From: Clavelina lepadiformis
Taxonomy: Eukaryota > Chordata > Ascidiacea > Aplousobranchia > Clavelinidae
DNA: 64,000 bases
Reading direction: 5' to 3'
Assembly: GCF_947623445.1 (NCBI RefSeq)
Contig: NC_135240.1
Location: forward strand, 22,630,001 to 22,694,000
Positions 13,901 through 27,545 of this stretch are shown here, in pieces (position 1 is the stretch's first letter; each line of letters begins with the position of its first letter). A program made the position numbers and the translations under genes. The notes below the pieces were generated by a model that did no database searches, was not told the origin of the DNA, and was given only the letters and a program-made list of their open reading frames with translations.

Positions 13901-16900
13901 CATGATAAAACCCATGTCCTCCAGCATCTAACAAGTAGTATATTATCACGTGCACTCAAAGCATTACATGCTTTCATTGTGATAATTTGCAATCGCTTAT
14001 TTTTATTTCTATTTTCCCGACTAACCAGTTTTAGGTCTTTCTTGGTGACTCGTCCTTTCCCAGATTTTGAATATCGGAGGAAAGTCTTTCTGATGGCGGT
14101 GTCATGCTGGGCCATCCGCTGCTTCAACTTGATGATCACTTCGGGTGCGGAGAATATGCGGGTGTGATGCAAATCCACTTTTTCTATCTCTCCGATCCTG
14201 AAGCAAGGCAAAATAACAACCTTTTATTTTGATGTCCTAGTCTGTAGAAGATGAAGGGATAAAGAGCGAAGTAGCGATAATATCGCAAATAAATAAATAA
14301 AGTTTGTCAGCTTCCAACCGATCCATTTGATCCGAGACTCTTCTTGTTTCTCTTTCGTTACTTTCATCATGGATTCTAGTGCTCGTCCCTTCCAGATCAC
14401 CAGGTTGGACGTCGATGCCAAGATTGTTGAGGAATTGCGCCAACATGATTCGGTCTTTGCCTTTTTGCTCGCATACATTCCACATTCTATCAAATATGCA
14501 TCGTATATAAAACACGCAGAATGAATCAATGAAAAAAGTTGTAACATGATAGAGTACAGTGAAGTATTTTCATATCATAAAACAATTAGCAATTTTGTTT
14601 AAATTTTAGTAATATATAATGACGACACGTTATGTCTACCTGTATTGCGATTATAAAATTGCTGGCAGTAGTTGGGTATATTGACTGTCTTGAAGCTAAC
14701 TTACTTGTTGAAATGGTTGTCCGAAACTGGAAGTGCGTATCGGTCAATTAGACGGCGAAGGTGGGTTTTTGACACAGATCCGTCTTCAACTTTATCCAAA
14801 GCAGCAAATTCACTCGCAACCTAACAGAAGCACAAACACATGTTCGAACATGCGGCATAATTATACCCTTCCAACAGATAACCCTGCCGGAACCTAAATA
14901 CGTTCGAATACTTGATACAAAGTACTTAATAAATTACTCTAAACGTAGTTACTATAAGATATGCATGGAGAATATGCAACTGACATACCAGCTTATAGTT
15001 TTCAGAGAGTTTTTCTCGCAAGATTTCCTCCACAGTTTCCCAAGCCATTATAGCGGGAGGTTGATTTTCATTAAACTTGTGGTCGGAGAAAAGCCATTTG
15101 TGCGCTGACACGGATTCTTTCGGCTCAAACAACTTCAAAAAACTGCCGTAAAACAGCAAAAATAGGTTATAACAGTTGATTAAATATTGATAAATGAATA
15201 AGCGTTTATTGCCAAAACATTATTACTGCGTTGTAATAACTCGTTTGTTTTAGTTTATTGACGTGCGTATAGAGTACGGGCAATCAAGCATATCGAGAAC
15301 ATTTATTTTATTTACTTATTTATATATTTATTTTATTTTATTTTATTTACATTTAATTATTTATTTTAACATTCATCGAGCCGATCACCAAAACAACTAT
15401 CTCTTACTTGTGGTAATGTATGAGTCCAGTGTGTTGAGGATCCAACTCTATCATCAGATCCTTGAAGTTATCGTCGGTGAGTTTTAGCGCAAAAGTTTCA
15501 ACAATTCGCCTCAAATCTCTGCGAGTAATAACCCCTTTCCGGTTCTGCATAAAGTATTAAGCAATAAAGCTCAATAAAATATACTTTTAGGCTTTATCAG
15601 GTGTAAAAACTGCACGCGTCTTATAGGAAATACAAAAAGTTATTTTCATAGTTTATTCACAAACAGGTTTTTCAAAATAAACCACATCCATGTATCATTT
15701 TAAAAACTTTTACCTCATCGAATGCAAGAAAAGCTTGCTTTAAAGTAGAGTAATTGTTAAGCACATGTTTTTTCAGCTTTTTAAGTATTTCCGGAGTTGT
15801 AGCATCACCTAAACTGTGGCGAATTGGATTAACCTGTAAAAAATTGTGACCAAAGTTACATTTGAAAAAGGCATTTTTAAAATGAAAGTAAAAATCAAAC
15901 CTTGTGATTTTGTCCAATGGGTAAAGTTTGTCCATTTCCACTAGATTGTGGATCCTGAAACTTTCCCAAAAATTGCTCCCAGGAAACTTTACCGGTACCA
16001 CGGACTTCATATCTAAATAACAACGCCACAGTTCACCACGCAATTGCTTTGATGATGGCATAAACATACTATATTAATGAATACAACCAACTAACTGTCG
16101 TGCCACGCGGCTTACGCAATGTACAGCACGGCAGTTACAATGCGAAGTTATGATGCAATGTGATATTCTGCCGAAAATGCAGTTTCAAAGCTTCAATGTT
16201 AATCATTTACTTGTACATGAGTTGATGAAATATTTCGTCGGTAGTAGGCAGTACAAAGTTATCGATTACAGCTTTTAAATCTTCGATTGTGATGAAACCG
16301 TCACCAGAGAAATCAAATGACATCATCGCCCTTTGTATGTTTTCGTAATTAACCTGCATCTGCAACAATTGCAATGAAAATTATTTAACACAGTTGCCAA
16401 CGTTAAGGGCATACATCGAATTTAATATATATCCGTCTGTGTACATTACTTTTTTTCGAAACTCTTTTTCAATCGCCGTGAATGACATTTCTTGAGTTCG
16501 TCTGCTTCTTCGCTTGTTTCTGTCCTTGTTTCGGTTTAACACAAGATCAGTCACATCTTTTTCTCGTTCAAGGCGCTTCTTCTTTGCATCCCAGGGGGCT
16601 TCAAAACAAAAGAAAGCAAAGTTATGCATATATGGTAGGATTATGGATTCGTAAGTACAACTTAAATAGAATTCAGTAAAGCTTGTCGTACGTTGTGATG
16701 TGGCAAAATAAAACAGTCGTACTTGACACATACCGTCATTTCCTCCTGAATCCTGGCTAACGTTTAAAAGTTGTCGTTCACCGGTAGCAGCATTGACTCC
16801 CAGTCTTCTGAGAAACTCTCTGTAATCGATTGCTCCAATATGGTGAAAGTCGTAGCGAGACCACAGTCTGCGTTTATCAAGGAAAAACGTCGACAAACAA

Positions 16901-18656
16901 AATTTCAGATAAAAGCATATATATGGAAAAACCCTATGAATAGCGGCACACTCTTGCTCTACTACTACTTACAAACTTAACACACATACTTTAGAAGTCG
17001 ATCAATAAATAACCTATGTTGTGAAATTTAAAGGTTGGTTTCGGCCTTTCCGATAGTTAAAAGTTTACTCTTGTCCCGTTTTAGCTCTTAAAATACACAA
17101 TTTGTTCAACGTGCAACTTCTATTAATCAATAAACATTAATAAAACAAAGCAGGGAAGGCGTACAAGTCAGGATATACTTGAGCTAGTCAAAATAGTATG
17201 CTATATACCCACTTGTCAAACTGAGAGTCTGACAGCTTCAAACAATAAGTTTCAATCACTCTTCGCAGCTCATGACGTTGCACTTGGCCGTCACGGTTGT
17301 AATCAAATAAACGAAGTCCTCTGACGACATTTTTAAGATTATCTGCTATTTTGTGTTGAAGATGACGTTCTATTGTATCAATACCTAAAAATGCAAGTAT
17401 AACCACCTAACTTTATAAGTTATTTCTTTTAATGACTCGTACTATGTATATTACGCGTTTGTTTCCAAATGCAGCAACTTACTTTGTTCTTGGGAAGTTT
17501 TGCTGACAGCAAATTTTTGTGGCTTTATTTTGCTTTCTATCAATCTACCGGCATGATCACGTTCATTACCGCTTAGTACTACAGCTGATTTCGAAATAGT
17601 AACTACGGGAGGAGATAATGGATTCCCGGAAAATTTCTCCAAAAATTTTTTGTATGAAATAGTTCCATTTGGATTAACATGGACCTAAAGAAGATAGATT
17701 TGAACACCTCTTGTTACTGAAGTGAAACAAAAACTTTAAGTTGGTAAACAAACTTACACGAGATTTAAAACCGGACAAAATTTAAAGGTTAACTAACAAA
17801 ATTGCCACCAATATTACAGGTGGTTTCCATTAGCTTTGTATTGGCTCATACCTTTGCCAAAAAATGGTTAAATTGATCAGTGGTTAACGGCAAACAGTAG
17901 TTTTCTAACACACGCCGAAATTCTCCTTTTGTCACGTTTGTACAACGCTCCGCGTCGTAAACGTGGAAGGCTTGTCTTATCGCATCCGCTTGTTCATTTA
18001 CTTTCTAAAAAGATGTTAAATTTTTTAGTAAGAAACCGATTAAATATGGTCACTTTCTAATGTTGTGCGACCATTCAAACCCGGCAATTAACACCTTCTG
18101 AGCCATCTAACCCGAGAATTCGGGGTTTCAATTGTCGTTATTTCCTTTTTAACTTTATAATGTTGCACTAACCTGTTTTATTACACTTTCTACTTCGAGT
18201 GCCGTTAGCTTGGGTTTCGCCAGCAGCATCGCAGCACTTTTGCTTCCAGATGAAGAGACGTGACTGGGAGGCTGAAATGATCGCGATGGGGGCATGGAGC
18301 TGCTGCGTAAACTCCGAACGTTTCGACCTGAGCACGACACGTAGAACTATTTACAAAAGTCGTAAATAACAACTTACGAAGAGAAAATATACTCTACGTC
18401 AATTAGGCTACTTCAGAAAAATGTGCGGAACTTAACTAAAGTAATGAGATACTGTGCATGCCTGCAGTAAGTTCTAAGCTAGTACAATTTAAAAAAGATA
18501 CCGGTATATTTTAACACGAACTTGAGGACTATGGGCAGCAAAAATACCTGTATTTAAAGCAGGTCGAGGTGAGAACACAATACCCCTGGAAGATGGTCTC
18601 AGGAGCGCCGGTTCTCTTGACGGCTCTCCTCGGCTTAAAACTTGCGCGCTTGCCAT
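7988..18656 (-). CDS. EFCAB6: EFCAB6, multi-EF-hand protein, 31 exons, about 1,578 aa
   Basis: Large calcium-binding EF-hand protein; human EFCAB6 (DJBP, about 1,500 aa) binds DJ-1 and androgen receptor and is linked to testis and cilia. Exons run leftwards from 18656-18548 and 18327-18173 through dense short exons to 9677-9543, 9076-8878, 8744-8557, 8378-8229 and 8110-7988; every junction keeps phase. Near-canonical calcium loops: DYNRDGQVQRHE (234-245), DFSGDGFITIED (374-385), DDDHDGVLTMEE (827-838), DADGNGIIKKKE (934-945), DKNKDGYITLAD (1066-1077) and DSDGTGTVLPDE (1412-1423). Other EF units have degenerate loops and may be structural. Human-like landmarks are FDRVWARQ, LLCWKEMRRTF and the C-terminus NDFIRAFLQ. 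The start at 18656 opens a Ser/Arg-rich leader with no EF-hand. The longest intron is 9678-11073. First-exon choice is less certain than the rest. Confidence 0.93.
15299..15366. repeat. TTTA-rich low-complexity tract
   Basis: About 65 bases of imperfect TTTA/TTTTA units inside an EFCAB6 intron. It looks like a simple repeat, likely length-variable, with no evidence of function. Confidence 0.7.
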
Positions 18657-21278
18657 GTCAGACGATGCACTTGAAAGCGGAACTTGAAAGGAGAAAAATG
18701 AAATGGCAACGGGTGAATAAAGCCGAGATGAGCAGTCCGAATTACTTCGGTCGACCGGAATCGGAGGTAAGATGTTAGCAGTGAGCGGTAATTAAGTTTA
18801 GATACAGAAATATCAAAGGGCAAAATTCTTTTCTGCAAGTTACATGCAAACTTTAAAAAGATTAGGCTCAATTTATAGTTGATAAAAACTAACGTCAGTT
18901 AACGAATGCTCTTCTACTTTTTGTTAAAACTGCTGATATACCAAGAAAAGTGAACGCTTCAAACTATCGCTATCTGTTTGTTTACAGTTGCAGCATGAAA
19001 ACCAAGGTCCATAACAACTAAACTGGTTAGCAGTAACGAGACTATGATTTAGCTGATAAAGTTTAGGTTCATCATTATAACTTTAAAATGTTTTTGAGGT
19101 AGGTACAAATTTCTGCCTTTTCATTTCAATAAATAGATATAACTAAAGTGTCTATTAAGAAATCCTTACCAATGCTGCCATATCTTCTCAAACTGTTAAA
19201 GTCTCTTGCTAACAAGCTTCATCTACAAACACGTTTTCTATTCTCTCAGGAAATTAATTAATGATTTTCTAAAGTCTTTGTTTGATCATAATGGAGTGTG
19301 TGAACTAATAAACACCAAAACAACACTAAACTACAGCATGCTGTTTTAGAGGTTTCTGCATTACACTGCTTAAAAGCATTCCTGTGTAACTAAAACTTAC
19401 GTATCTTAACGCCTCTTTCATGTTTAATACTTAATCGATTAGTGTAACTGCTGTGGACCTTTTTCATTCCAGTGATGTTTTTCGTGACTTTTTTCGACCT
19501 CTACGTGATCTCAAACAAACAAACAAACAATTCGCATCTTACAAAATATTATCCTTCCATACCTTCTAGTACTGAATGGGTACTCAATTCCACAATCACA
19601 CCGACCCTTTGTAGCAACAAATCGTTCATAAGAGAGAGATACACGATTCGAGTGAGATACCCACGCGCCCGAGTTGTCACAGGCAACGGCTGTCACGCTC
19701 TATCAACAGAGCGAGCGATTACGACAAAAATTTCTCTCGTTCTTGGGCTCGCCTTCAGAAATATTATAATCAAACCTCATGACGCAGCGTAAGAGTATTT
19801 GAATTATATGGTTGAGGACAACACTTTAATGCTTTGATATTGATTTCCTATCTTTGTTTCCATTCATATCACCCATTAAATGAAGTTTATCTATTTATCA
19901 GCAAATCAGTGTTATCGGTTAAAGCAGTTATAATCACCAAAATGAGACAAATCGTTATTTACCACAAACTGCATTGTATGTCCATTTTCTTTAATAATAA
20001 AAGTGATTAAAAAGTAAACCCAATGGGACTCGGTAGTCGGTAACTTTAAGTTGGCTTAACTGTTAAGAAACGCAAAATATTCGCAGAATCTAGCAGACAA
20101 ATAGAACTTTGAGATTACCGACACAATTGAGATTGCCTGAGGCGGGTTCTTTGCAAAATTGTTTGTTCTGTACGATGATCGGCATCTATTTCAAAAGCTC
20201 TAATAGTTTTTGACCCAAATCGACACGAACAATGTAACAAGGGTTAAATGGAAAGTGTTTACACTGCAAACAAAACACAAAGGTAGATCGGTTTTCACCA
20301 ATTTTTAATGATCAATCAACACTTTTCGTATAATGGTAACAATAGTTATACCAAACTCTTCCAGGAAGATAATCTCGTATCTGACTTATAATTAAGGCAC
20401 GGGGCATTAGCATTACTGTTGGGCGCGATATCATTAAAAATGTATCAAAATCCTTAGGCCTACTCTTCTACAAAGCAGCAAATCATCCTCAACAAGCAAA
20501 AATTTTTCTCCAGCCTAGTCGCAGACATACGTAGTAACGAGCAAAATAATACTTAATGTTAACACTCAATCAAGAACAAGACGTTAAAATATTATTACAT
20601 TGTGTATGACGCCGCATAATCGCACAAGTACTTTCAAGTGGCGCAAATAACAAAAATATGAACTACAAAGACGTCTACTATTGTCGAATCTTTCAAGAAG
20701 TGCGGGTCGAATGCGTTGGTGACCATTCTGGGAAAGAATTAAAGTTTGCAATTTCGAACGAGAAAGTTGCATTATCTTGCTACATCCGGCGTATGTTGCT
20801 CACATACGCAGGTTGAACAAACCAACCAGAGAAACTTATACCTCTGAGAAACTCAGAATTTACTTCGCGTACAACGAAATTTGTTTAACTCCAGAATCAA
20901 TTATGCTCCACAACCAAATGGAGCATTTAAAGTTTCCATTTGTCTTTGTTTCGATGTTTGCATTTTAACTATTTTTTATGTTTGTTATCGTGTGTTCAAA
21001 AATTGTCAAACATATCAATTTAACTTCATTTTCTTGCTTGACGTTAGCTTCAACTTTCGGCTAATTTCAGTAGAACAAACCAATATTGTGATAACTTAAA
21101 GTAGAGCCATAAATAGTATGTTTCGATTAAAAACTCAAATGAATAAGCTTAGCATCAAATACAACAGGTATAATAAAACAAACGTTTTACAGAAAACCTT
21201 TCAAGACCATTCGCCTTTTTACGACAATCAAAGAAAAGCTTGCTGACTAAATAGTACAAACCAACCCGCAGTTATCTC
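18657..21278. other. Intergenic between EFCAB6 5' end and LIPT2 3' end
   Basis: About 2.6 kb without a supported gene. It should hold the EFCAB6 promoter, for which no TATA-type element stood out. The block 19560-19800 has more G+C than its surroundings and an open frame on each strand, but no domain or splice context supports coding. A similar weak island lies at 20580-20830. Confidence 0.4.
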
Positions 21279-24147
21279 TCACATATCTTCATAAGATTCT
21301 TGTCTAGACAATAGCTTCGACCTTGGTTTATTATGGCTAACTTCCTCGTACATATCGGCCAACGAAAATGCTTCCGGGAGATGACGCAATGGAGTCATAT
21401 CGCAATTGAAACATCTTGAAAATTCGTCCAAGAACAAAGGAAGAACTTCTTTAACTGTTACTGGTTTCTGGAGAATCTCAGTAAAAGATGTGACTCCTTT
21501 TCCGTGAATTCCACAAGCCACAATGTGAGAAAACCACTTCATGTCTGTATTGCAGTTAAGAGCCAGGCCATGTGAGGTTATTCGCCCTTGGCAGTTAATT
21601 CCTGGAATGTGACGGCATGTGAAAACTTAGGCAACAATCATTTATTCAACCAATGAAAACATAATACTCACAGGAATGCTATCAAAAAGTTAATCTATTG
21701 GCAATAAAGCAAATATTACTTCTCAAAACCAAGACCAAACTGTGAAAAACAGAAAAGACATGGGAAAGGAGTGGACAATTGTCTTAAAGAACTAGAGAGG
21801 CTTAAACAATTACTCACCCATTGCACAAAGTTTATTGTTTCCAACCCATACTCCAGTGTGAGGTGATCTTTCTGCTTGAATACCATACCTTAAAGAATTA
21901 ACTGTAGGTTTTAAGTATGAAAAAATTCTGAATCAGTTAGTAAAATGCTTAAACACAAAAATATATTTCGCCAGAGAGAGCCTGTTTCAATAAAATAATC
22001 CAATAAGTATTAATACACATGATAAAATCACAGATGATATTGTTGGATAAGGCATACAAGTATTTTTTGAATGCAATGCGTTTTATATGCTTAAAACATA
22101 AATGCAAAAACGCTTTAAAAGTCATGGAATTAGCTACGTGCTATTAGCTATTTTATTTACCTTCCACTCAGGTTTATTATAACTTCTTCAAGAGTTTCTA
22201 CATACTTTCGGACTCCAAAATCAACAATCTTCAAATTAAAAATTGGATATGCAACCAACTGACCAGGCCCATGAAATGTTATTAAACCTAAAATAACACA
22301 CTTTTAATTTCTGTTTATTATTTATTTTCTACATAACACTAGCGAAGTCATAGCAAGTGTTTCACTGATGATCCTTCATTGCTAAAACCTCAGTTAGTAA
22401 ACGCTTGTGTGTACATTGTGCAATAGATCTATTTTTGATTTGTAGTTTTTAGTTTTTTGTGGCCAGAATTTAAAGCTGTTCATCTGAACACTGAATAAGA
22501 GCAAGCATTGTTAATGCCTTGCCCAAGAGAATTAAAATGGCAGTGCAATGCCATCGAGTTGTGGACCTAGGTCACATAACTGTGAGTCCAACACTTGATT
22601 CGCTACACTACCAAACCAAAGACGATTTTAATGGTGTTAACAACCTTTAGTCAATAACTATCTAATAAAGTGGTGAATGGTTGTGATGATACAGGGGAAG
22701 TTTATTTACTTAAAATTGAAGTATATCATGATCTGACTTTTATACAATATAAATTTTTAATATAGGAGACTCAAGAGTTTTGGATGGGACCAGTGCACCA
22801 CAGGTCAATTACTTCTGGATTAAAATATTGACTAAGCTATTATTATTCATCACAATCACAATGCAAACAATTTTTTAGAGTATACTAGCAGTTAGCATTG
22901 ATGCGGTGACATGTCTACACTTTGCTTGTCGATAGAATAAACAGTTTTTGAATAATTACGAGATAACGAATGTTGCATGAGCCTTCGGGTAGTCGAAATA
23001 CTATGAGTTAATTAAAGTTTAAATTAATGAGCTTGCACAAGGTTTTTCATGTGTTTTAATAGACCTTTTGCTGGGACCAGTTCAGTTACTTCGAGTTATC
23101 TGAATATTTGACTTAAGCAAATTAGAGTAAAATAGCTTTTCTTTGCAATATGCAATTACCTCCTCTCTTGGTTCGCACAAAGTCAGCACCAAGTGAAAGA
23201 AGATGATTTTCTTCCTGCTTGCTGTACACAGATGATCGTATTCCTAATAAAATATAATTTTATATATTAGCTAACGGTAGGCAGCATTTAATGACGGTGA
23301 ACAAAATTAACATTTCTTTGAAAAAATACATCAAAAAAAAAATATTAATCACTGACATTTACACAAAACAATTTTTTAAGCTATCGCAACTTTATCATAA
23401 CATTCTATGAACCAATAAAACAACCATAAAAACACTGTTATAAGCTCAAATGCACCTACCGACTGTATATACAGGATAATGCTGCAGCAACAACAATATG
23501 GGATTACAGTTATTGAGATGGCTTGTCTGCCATTGTACAAGAGTTTCTTGCAGTTTTAATGCCTGTTTGAAAAAAGGAAAACATTTACCGAGACTTGAAT
23601 AACAGAACTGTTGGGATTATGCAGTGCATACTGTTTGGAATGCGTGTGTCTTGCCGCAATTTATAGTCTTTCTTTATTGCACTGATTAGTACCGCACTAC
23701 ATAAGAAAGTCAATGAGCGCCATTCAAACATTCTACAAGTTATGGTCCACTTTTTATATTGTAATCTTCACATTTTACAGTGCTCCCTGAATTTACCCAA
23801 TGCTTTGACCTTGTATGTTGATGTTCTTGGGTATATGTATACTTGTATTATCAATCAAAAATACAACAAGAATTACATAAAGTATGCTTCATTCAAATGC
23901 GAGCATTACTTGAAAGAGTACTTTCAATGCAGACAGGTTTTTGTCAAAAACTGTCACACCTTTTAGTCTGGTAAATAACTGGTTTTAAAAACCATCATAT
24001 TGCTACACTTAACAAGATTAAGTTTTATGAAAAAAAAATTTATTACTAAAAATTGGAAAAAAATCAATACTTTCATACCTTTAAATACTTGATTTTGCCC
24101 AGGTAAAAGCATTGAAAAAGCGGTGAAGTTCCTTTGATGACATGCAT
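21279..24147 (-). CDS. LIPT2: LIPT2, octanoyl-ACP:protein N-octanoyltransferase (LipB family), 6 exons, 258 aa
   Basis: Transfers octanoyl from mitochondrial acyl carrier protein to lipoate-dependent proteins (glycine cleavage H protein first), the opening step of lipoic acid synthesis. Exons: 24147-24079, 23562-23460, 23243-23160, 22287-22161, 21888-21818, 21601-21279, all in phase. Family landmarks: FYLGKIKYLKALKLQ at the N-terminus, HYPVYTVG, RGGLITFHGPGQ (HGPGQ at 91-95), the catalytic lysine in NNKLCAMG (Lys147), RITSHGLALNC, and the catalytic cysteine in HIVACGIHGKGVTS (Cys181). Both catalytic residues are present, so the enzyme should be active. The start is fixed by an in-frame TAA just upstream. 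Only about 14 residues precede the enzyme fold, so the mitochondrial presequence is very short or lies on an undetected upstream exon. Confidence 0.93.
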
Positions 24148-25476
24148 ATAACTTTATTGATTTGATTATTATTGATAGATTGGTTTATGTAAAAAATTTC
24201 ACTAACAAAAATTTATTGAAATATATGTAAAATATAGGGCGACAATAGAGATAAGCTTACACAGATTATAATTATTTCAAGTTTAATTGCTGATAAAGAG
24301 GCAATGGCAGGCAAAGAATGCAATTGATCTGGTATGGTATCGGAGTATCAGTCTATAAAAATTGTATGATATCATAATCTTTATCCTGTCACTGAAGTAA
24401 CCTTAAGAGCGTTACTAAAAAGAATTTACCCTTCAGAGCGACTATTTCACCGTAAGTAGGTCATCAAGCCCGTAGTTAAAGATAGGCGATCAGGTATGGA
24501 GAATGGGTAGGTAATCTGTCGATTTAGGTCAAGCTATTTAGGGTTTAATTGAAGTTAGGTGTACCTGAGAAGAACGATTTAGGTTACTATGTTGTAACCT
24601 TAAACTTAGGTTAACAAGAAATCCTGAAAAGCTTTTAACGTACGATTTTTCCCAGTTTAACGATTGCGTTTACTACAGTATTATGCCGTTTCACCAACGG
24701 TTTTGTCAATGGGCATTCCCCACTGTTCTTGTTATTAACTTCGTTATGAATGCTATTTTAGTTAGAATGTTTTAAAAAAACTTGACATATTTATAAAAAA
24801 AAGAGAAATTCTAGAAAAATTATATTTGTACTGGAGGTCACACTAAAGGCTAATACTACTATTACTATGATATGTTACATTATTATGTGTGCATGTTTCA
24901 AAACTTTCCTGCCATGTTTAAATAAATTGATTTCTTTGATTATGGAGATTTCCATGATGCAAAAGCAACGCAATGGAAATTTTTGAAAATAGGTAGATAG
25001 CATACGTAGGATTACCCAAGGACGGTAATATTTGTATAAAATTCCTATTTGCACATCTTAAAAATGCGAGACGAGAAATTATCTGAATCAATAAGACAGC
25101 AGACTACGGTAGGAGACGTTGCTTTTTCTAAGGTTTTGTTTAATAGCGTTCTTTGTTCGGTAGCCTACGGTATCAGTCGGTCAGTTGCAGTTTACCTAAA
25201 CAAGTAGGCCTATTGTATGCGAAATACGGTATTTTGGTTAAAAATGCGATTGTCGTTTGGATGATCCTCAAGATCGAAAGTTCTTCTCAAGAATTTTATG
25301 AGATTTTGTTTAATTTGTATCAAAAATAACTTGCGTAGATGTTAATTGCAAATACTTTTTTTGTAAATTCTCATTTTACAAGTTTGTAACCATGATTAAA
25401 ACTCGATTCTCAAAGGTGATGGTTAAAGTATGAGTATTTTCTGAAGTAAGTTTTTGCATAAAAAATAAATTATAAA
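24148..25476. other. Divergent intergenic region between LIPT2 and UBR7
   Basis: 1.3 kb separates two genes transcribed away from each other, so it should hold both promoters. It is AT-rich. I see no repeat, RNA gene or recognisable promoter element. UBR7 may have a non-coding first exon here, but no clear donor-acceptor pair was found. Confidence 0.45.
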
Positions 25477-26679
25477 ATGTCAAGAATGTCTCAAAAACGA
25501 AAACATGATGAGGACGAAAACAATCAAGAATCTATTTCTCTACAAGATGTCATCGAAGAAGACCAGGAAATGGAAGAAACGGCAGATGCAGTTCTTGGAG
25601 CCAGTGATGATCAGGAGTGCACATTTACAAAGGGATACCTAGGAAGACAAGCTCTGTATGCTTGTGATACTTGCAGCAGCATAGATGATTCACCGGGCGG
25701 AATATGCTTGGCATGCTCCCTGGAGTGCCACAATGGTCATGATCTATATGAATTATACACAAAACGTCATTTTCGTTGCGACTGTGGAAATGACAAATTT
25801 CCTGAATTAAAATGTAAACTCATTCCTGACAAGGATCCCAACAACCCCGAAAACATTTATAGTCGAAACTTTAATGGGTTGTACTGCATGTGCAAACGAC
25901 CCTATCCAGATGAGGAAGATGATGTTGAAGATGAAATGATCCAGTGTGTTGTCTGCGAGGATTGGTTTCACGGACGCCACCTCGGTGAAGCAGCAATTCC
26001 AACTAACATGGGCTTTTCCGAGATGATATGTTTCGACTGTTCAAAGAGTTACACATTCTTACACAAGTATAGTGCGTTGTTAGTTAGCCCTGTCAAGTTG
26101 GAGAAATGCTTTGAGGAAGGTGATGTTGATGTTACAGATATGAAAGCCAGTCCAGTAAAATCAGATGGAGCTGCTGCTATTGCCTGCTTGCCCATGAAAG
26201 AGGAAAATATAAAAACCGATAGTGGTGATGTTGCTAATGGAAGCGGCAGTACATCAAATGATTCATCTTTCTGCAAAATTGAAGGTGCTATCCCCGTGAA
26301 GATCATTGGGGCTACATTTTGGCCAGCAGGATGGAGAGCAGTGCTGTGTAAATGCAACAAGTGCATGGATATCTATAACGACTTCAAGGTGCTTTTCCTG
26401 CTTGATGAAAACGACACTGTGTCTTCATATGAAGAAGAAGGAAGAAAAAAAGCTCTCGCAAATAAATACGAAAAACAAGAGAATGCCTTGAAGGGGATGT
26501 CTAGGGTGCACCAGGTAGAGATGCTACATGGATACAACGACATGAAAGAAGGTCTCACTCAATACCTAAGAAAATTTGCTGAGGAAGGAAAAGTTGTCAC
26601 TGCAACAGATATTCAAAATTTCTTCAGTGGCCTCAACAATAAGCGCCAGAAACTGGACATGTCTTACAACTGCCGTTAA
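25477..26679 (+). CDS. UBR7: UBR7, UBR-box/PHD E3 ubiquitin ligase, single exon, 400 aa
   Basis: UBR7 is a putative nuclear E3 ligase of the N-degron UBR family; human UBR7 (425 aa) has been reported to modify histone H2B. One uninterrupted frame. Residues 1-47 are acidic. The UBR box spans about 48-114, rich in Cys/His, with CDTCSS, CLACSLECHNGHDL and HFRCDCGN. A PHD-type finger follows at about 137-188 (GLYCMCKRPYP, CVVCEDWFHGRHLG, MICFDCSKSY). Residues 200-270 are a variable linker. The C-terminal UBR7-specific part includes FWPAGWRAVLCKCNKC. Length and domain order match the family, so it looks complete. Unlike most genes here it has no intron, which suggests intron loss or replacement by a retrocopy. 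No poly(A) tail remnant or flanking duplication was seen. Confidence 0.95.
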   Translation: MSRMSQKRKHDEDENNQESISLQDVIEEDQEMEETADAVLGASDDQECTFTKGYLGRQALYACDTCSSIDDSPGGICLACSLECHNGHDLYELYTKRHFRCDCGNDKFPELKCKLIPDKDPNNPENIYSRNFNGLYCMCKRPYPDEEDDVEDEMIQCVVCEDWFHGRHLGEAAIPTNMGFSEMICFDCSKSYTFLHKYSALLVSPVKLEKCFEEGDVDVTDMKASPVKSDGAAAIACLPMKEENIKTDSGDVANGSGSTSNDSSFCKIEGAIPVKIIGATFWPAGWRAVLCKCNKCMDIYNDFKVLFLLDENDTVSSYEEEGRKKALANKYEKQENALKGMSRVHQVEMLHGYNDMKEGLTQYLRKFAEEGKVVTATDIQNFFSGLNNKRQKLDMSYNCR

Positions 26680-27545
26680 ACGACCTTGGTCTACTGAAAT
26701 GTTTAACACTTCACCATTATGCTGTTTGTTAGCTAAAGTTTTTTTGATGCATACACTGGAGTTCTTGTTTAAATTTTGCGTTTCATTGTTTTTATAACTA
26801 GCATAAAATTTAAATTTTTTTGTGACACATGTCCTTGCATTTACAATGTATTAGACGTAAGAATAACTGTTGCTCAATAAGGTTAATTCATGCACAGGGG
26901 CTTATGCAAAACAAATTTTAGGGTAAAAGGTGGAAAATCCAGATCTAACGCACTTTCTCAATGAAAGTATAGGCCTGCTTTAAAACTAATTAAATGGAAT
27001 TACATCGTAATGTTCATCGGGACAACAATGACGGTGATCCTTGTTAACCAGGGCTGCTGAAATTTATATCATATTGATTGAGAAATTTATCAGCCGGAAG
27101 CATGCATGTAGGAGAGAACTTATGCAAAATATTTGATAAGCAGCTGAATCTTGGAAATGTGCTGTTCTGAAAATCATATTAATGGTTGAATAATTTATTT
27201 CCCTGATAAACTGTGGAGTCTAGCAAGTCCAGGTTACCATCTATCTGTGACCCAAAATAGAGAATGACAGGACACAATGTTCTGACAGATGTCAAATTGA
27301 CCTGCGATAAATTGTCAGCCGAAAAATTAAATCATCCATAAAAAACTACCTGGCTAGCAAAGCTATACGTTCTGCTTTTTTGTGTTGTATCTGTGGTATC
27401 TTTTTTATGATGTCACAAAATGTTGAGTGGCAAAACACTGGAAGTATTACCTCCGCACATCAGCTGAAAAAATGGGATGCTGGAAATAAGATGAATAAAC
27501 CCTGCATTTAAAACCATAGTACATTATTATTAAAATTAAGACTTA
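26680..27545. other. Intergenic 3' of UBR7
   Basis: AT-rich. Probably contains the UBR7 3' UTR (an AATAAG variant signal lies near 26875). No coding frame, RNA gene or repeat with clear ends was recognised. Confidence 0.4.

Noticed and set aside
19472-19792. 106-codon open frame in a locally G+C-richer island
   Set aside because: Opposing frames of similar quality exist on the other strand and no domain or splice signal supports either.
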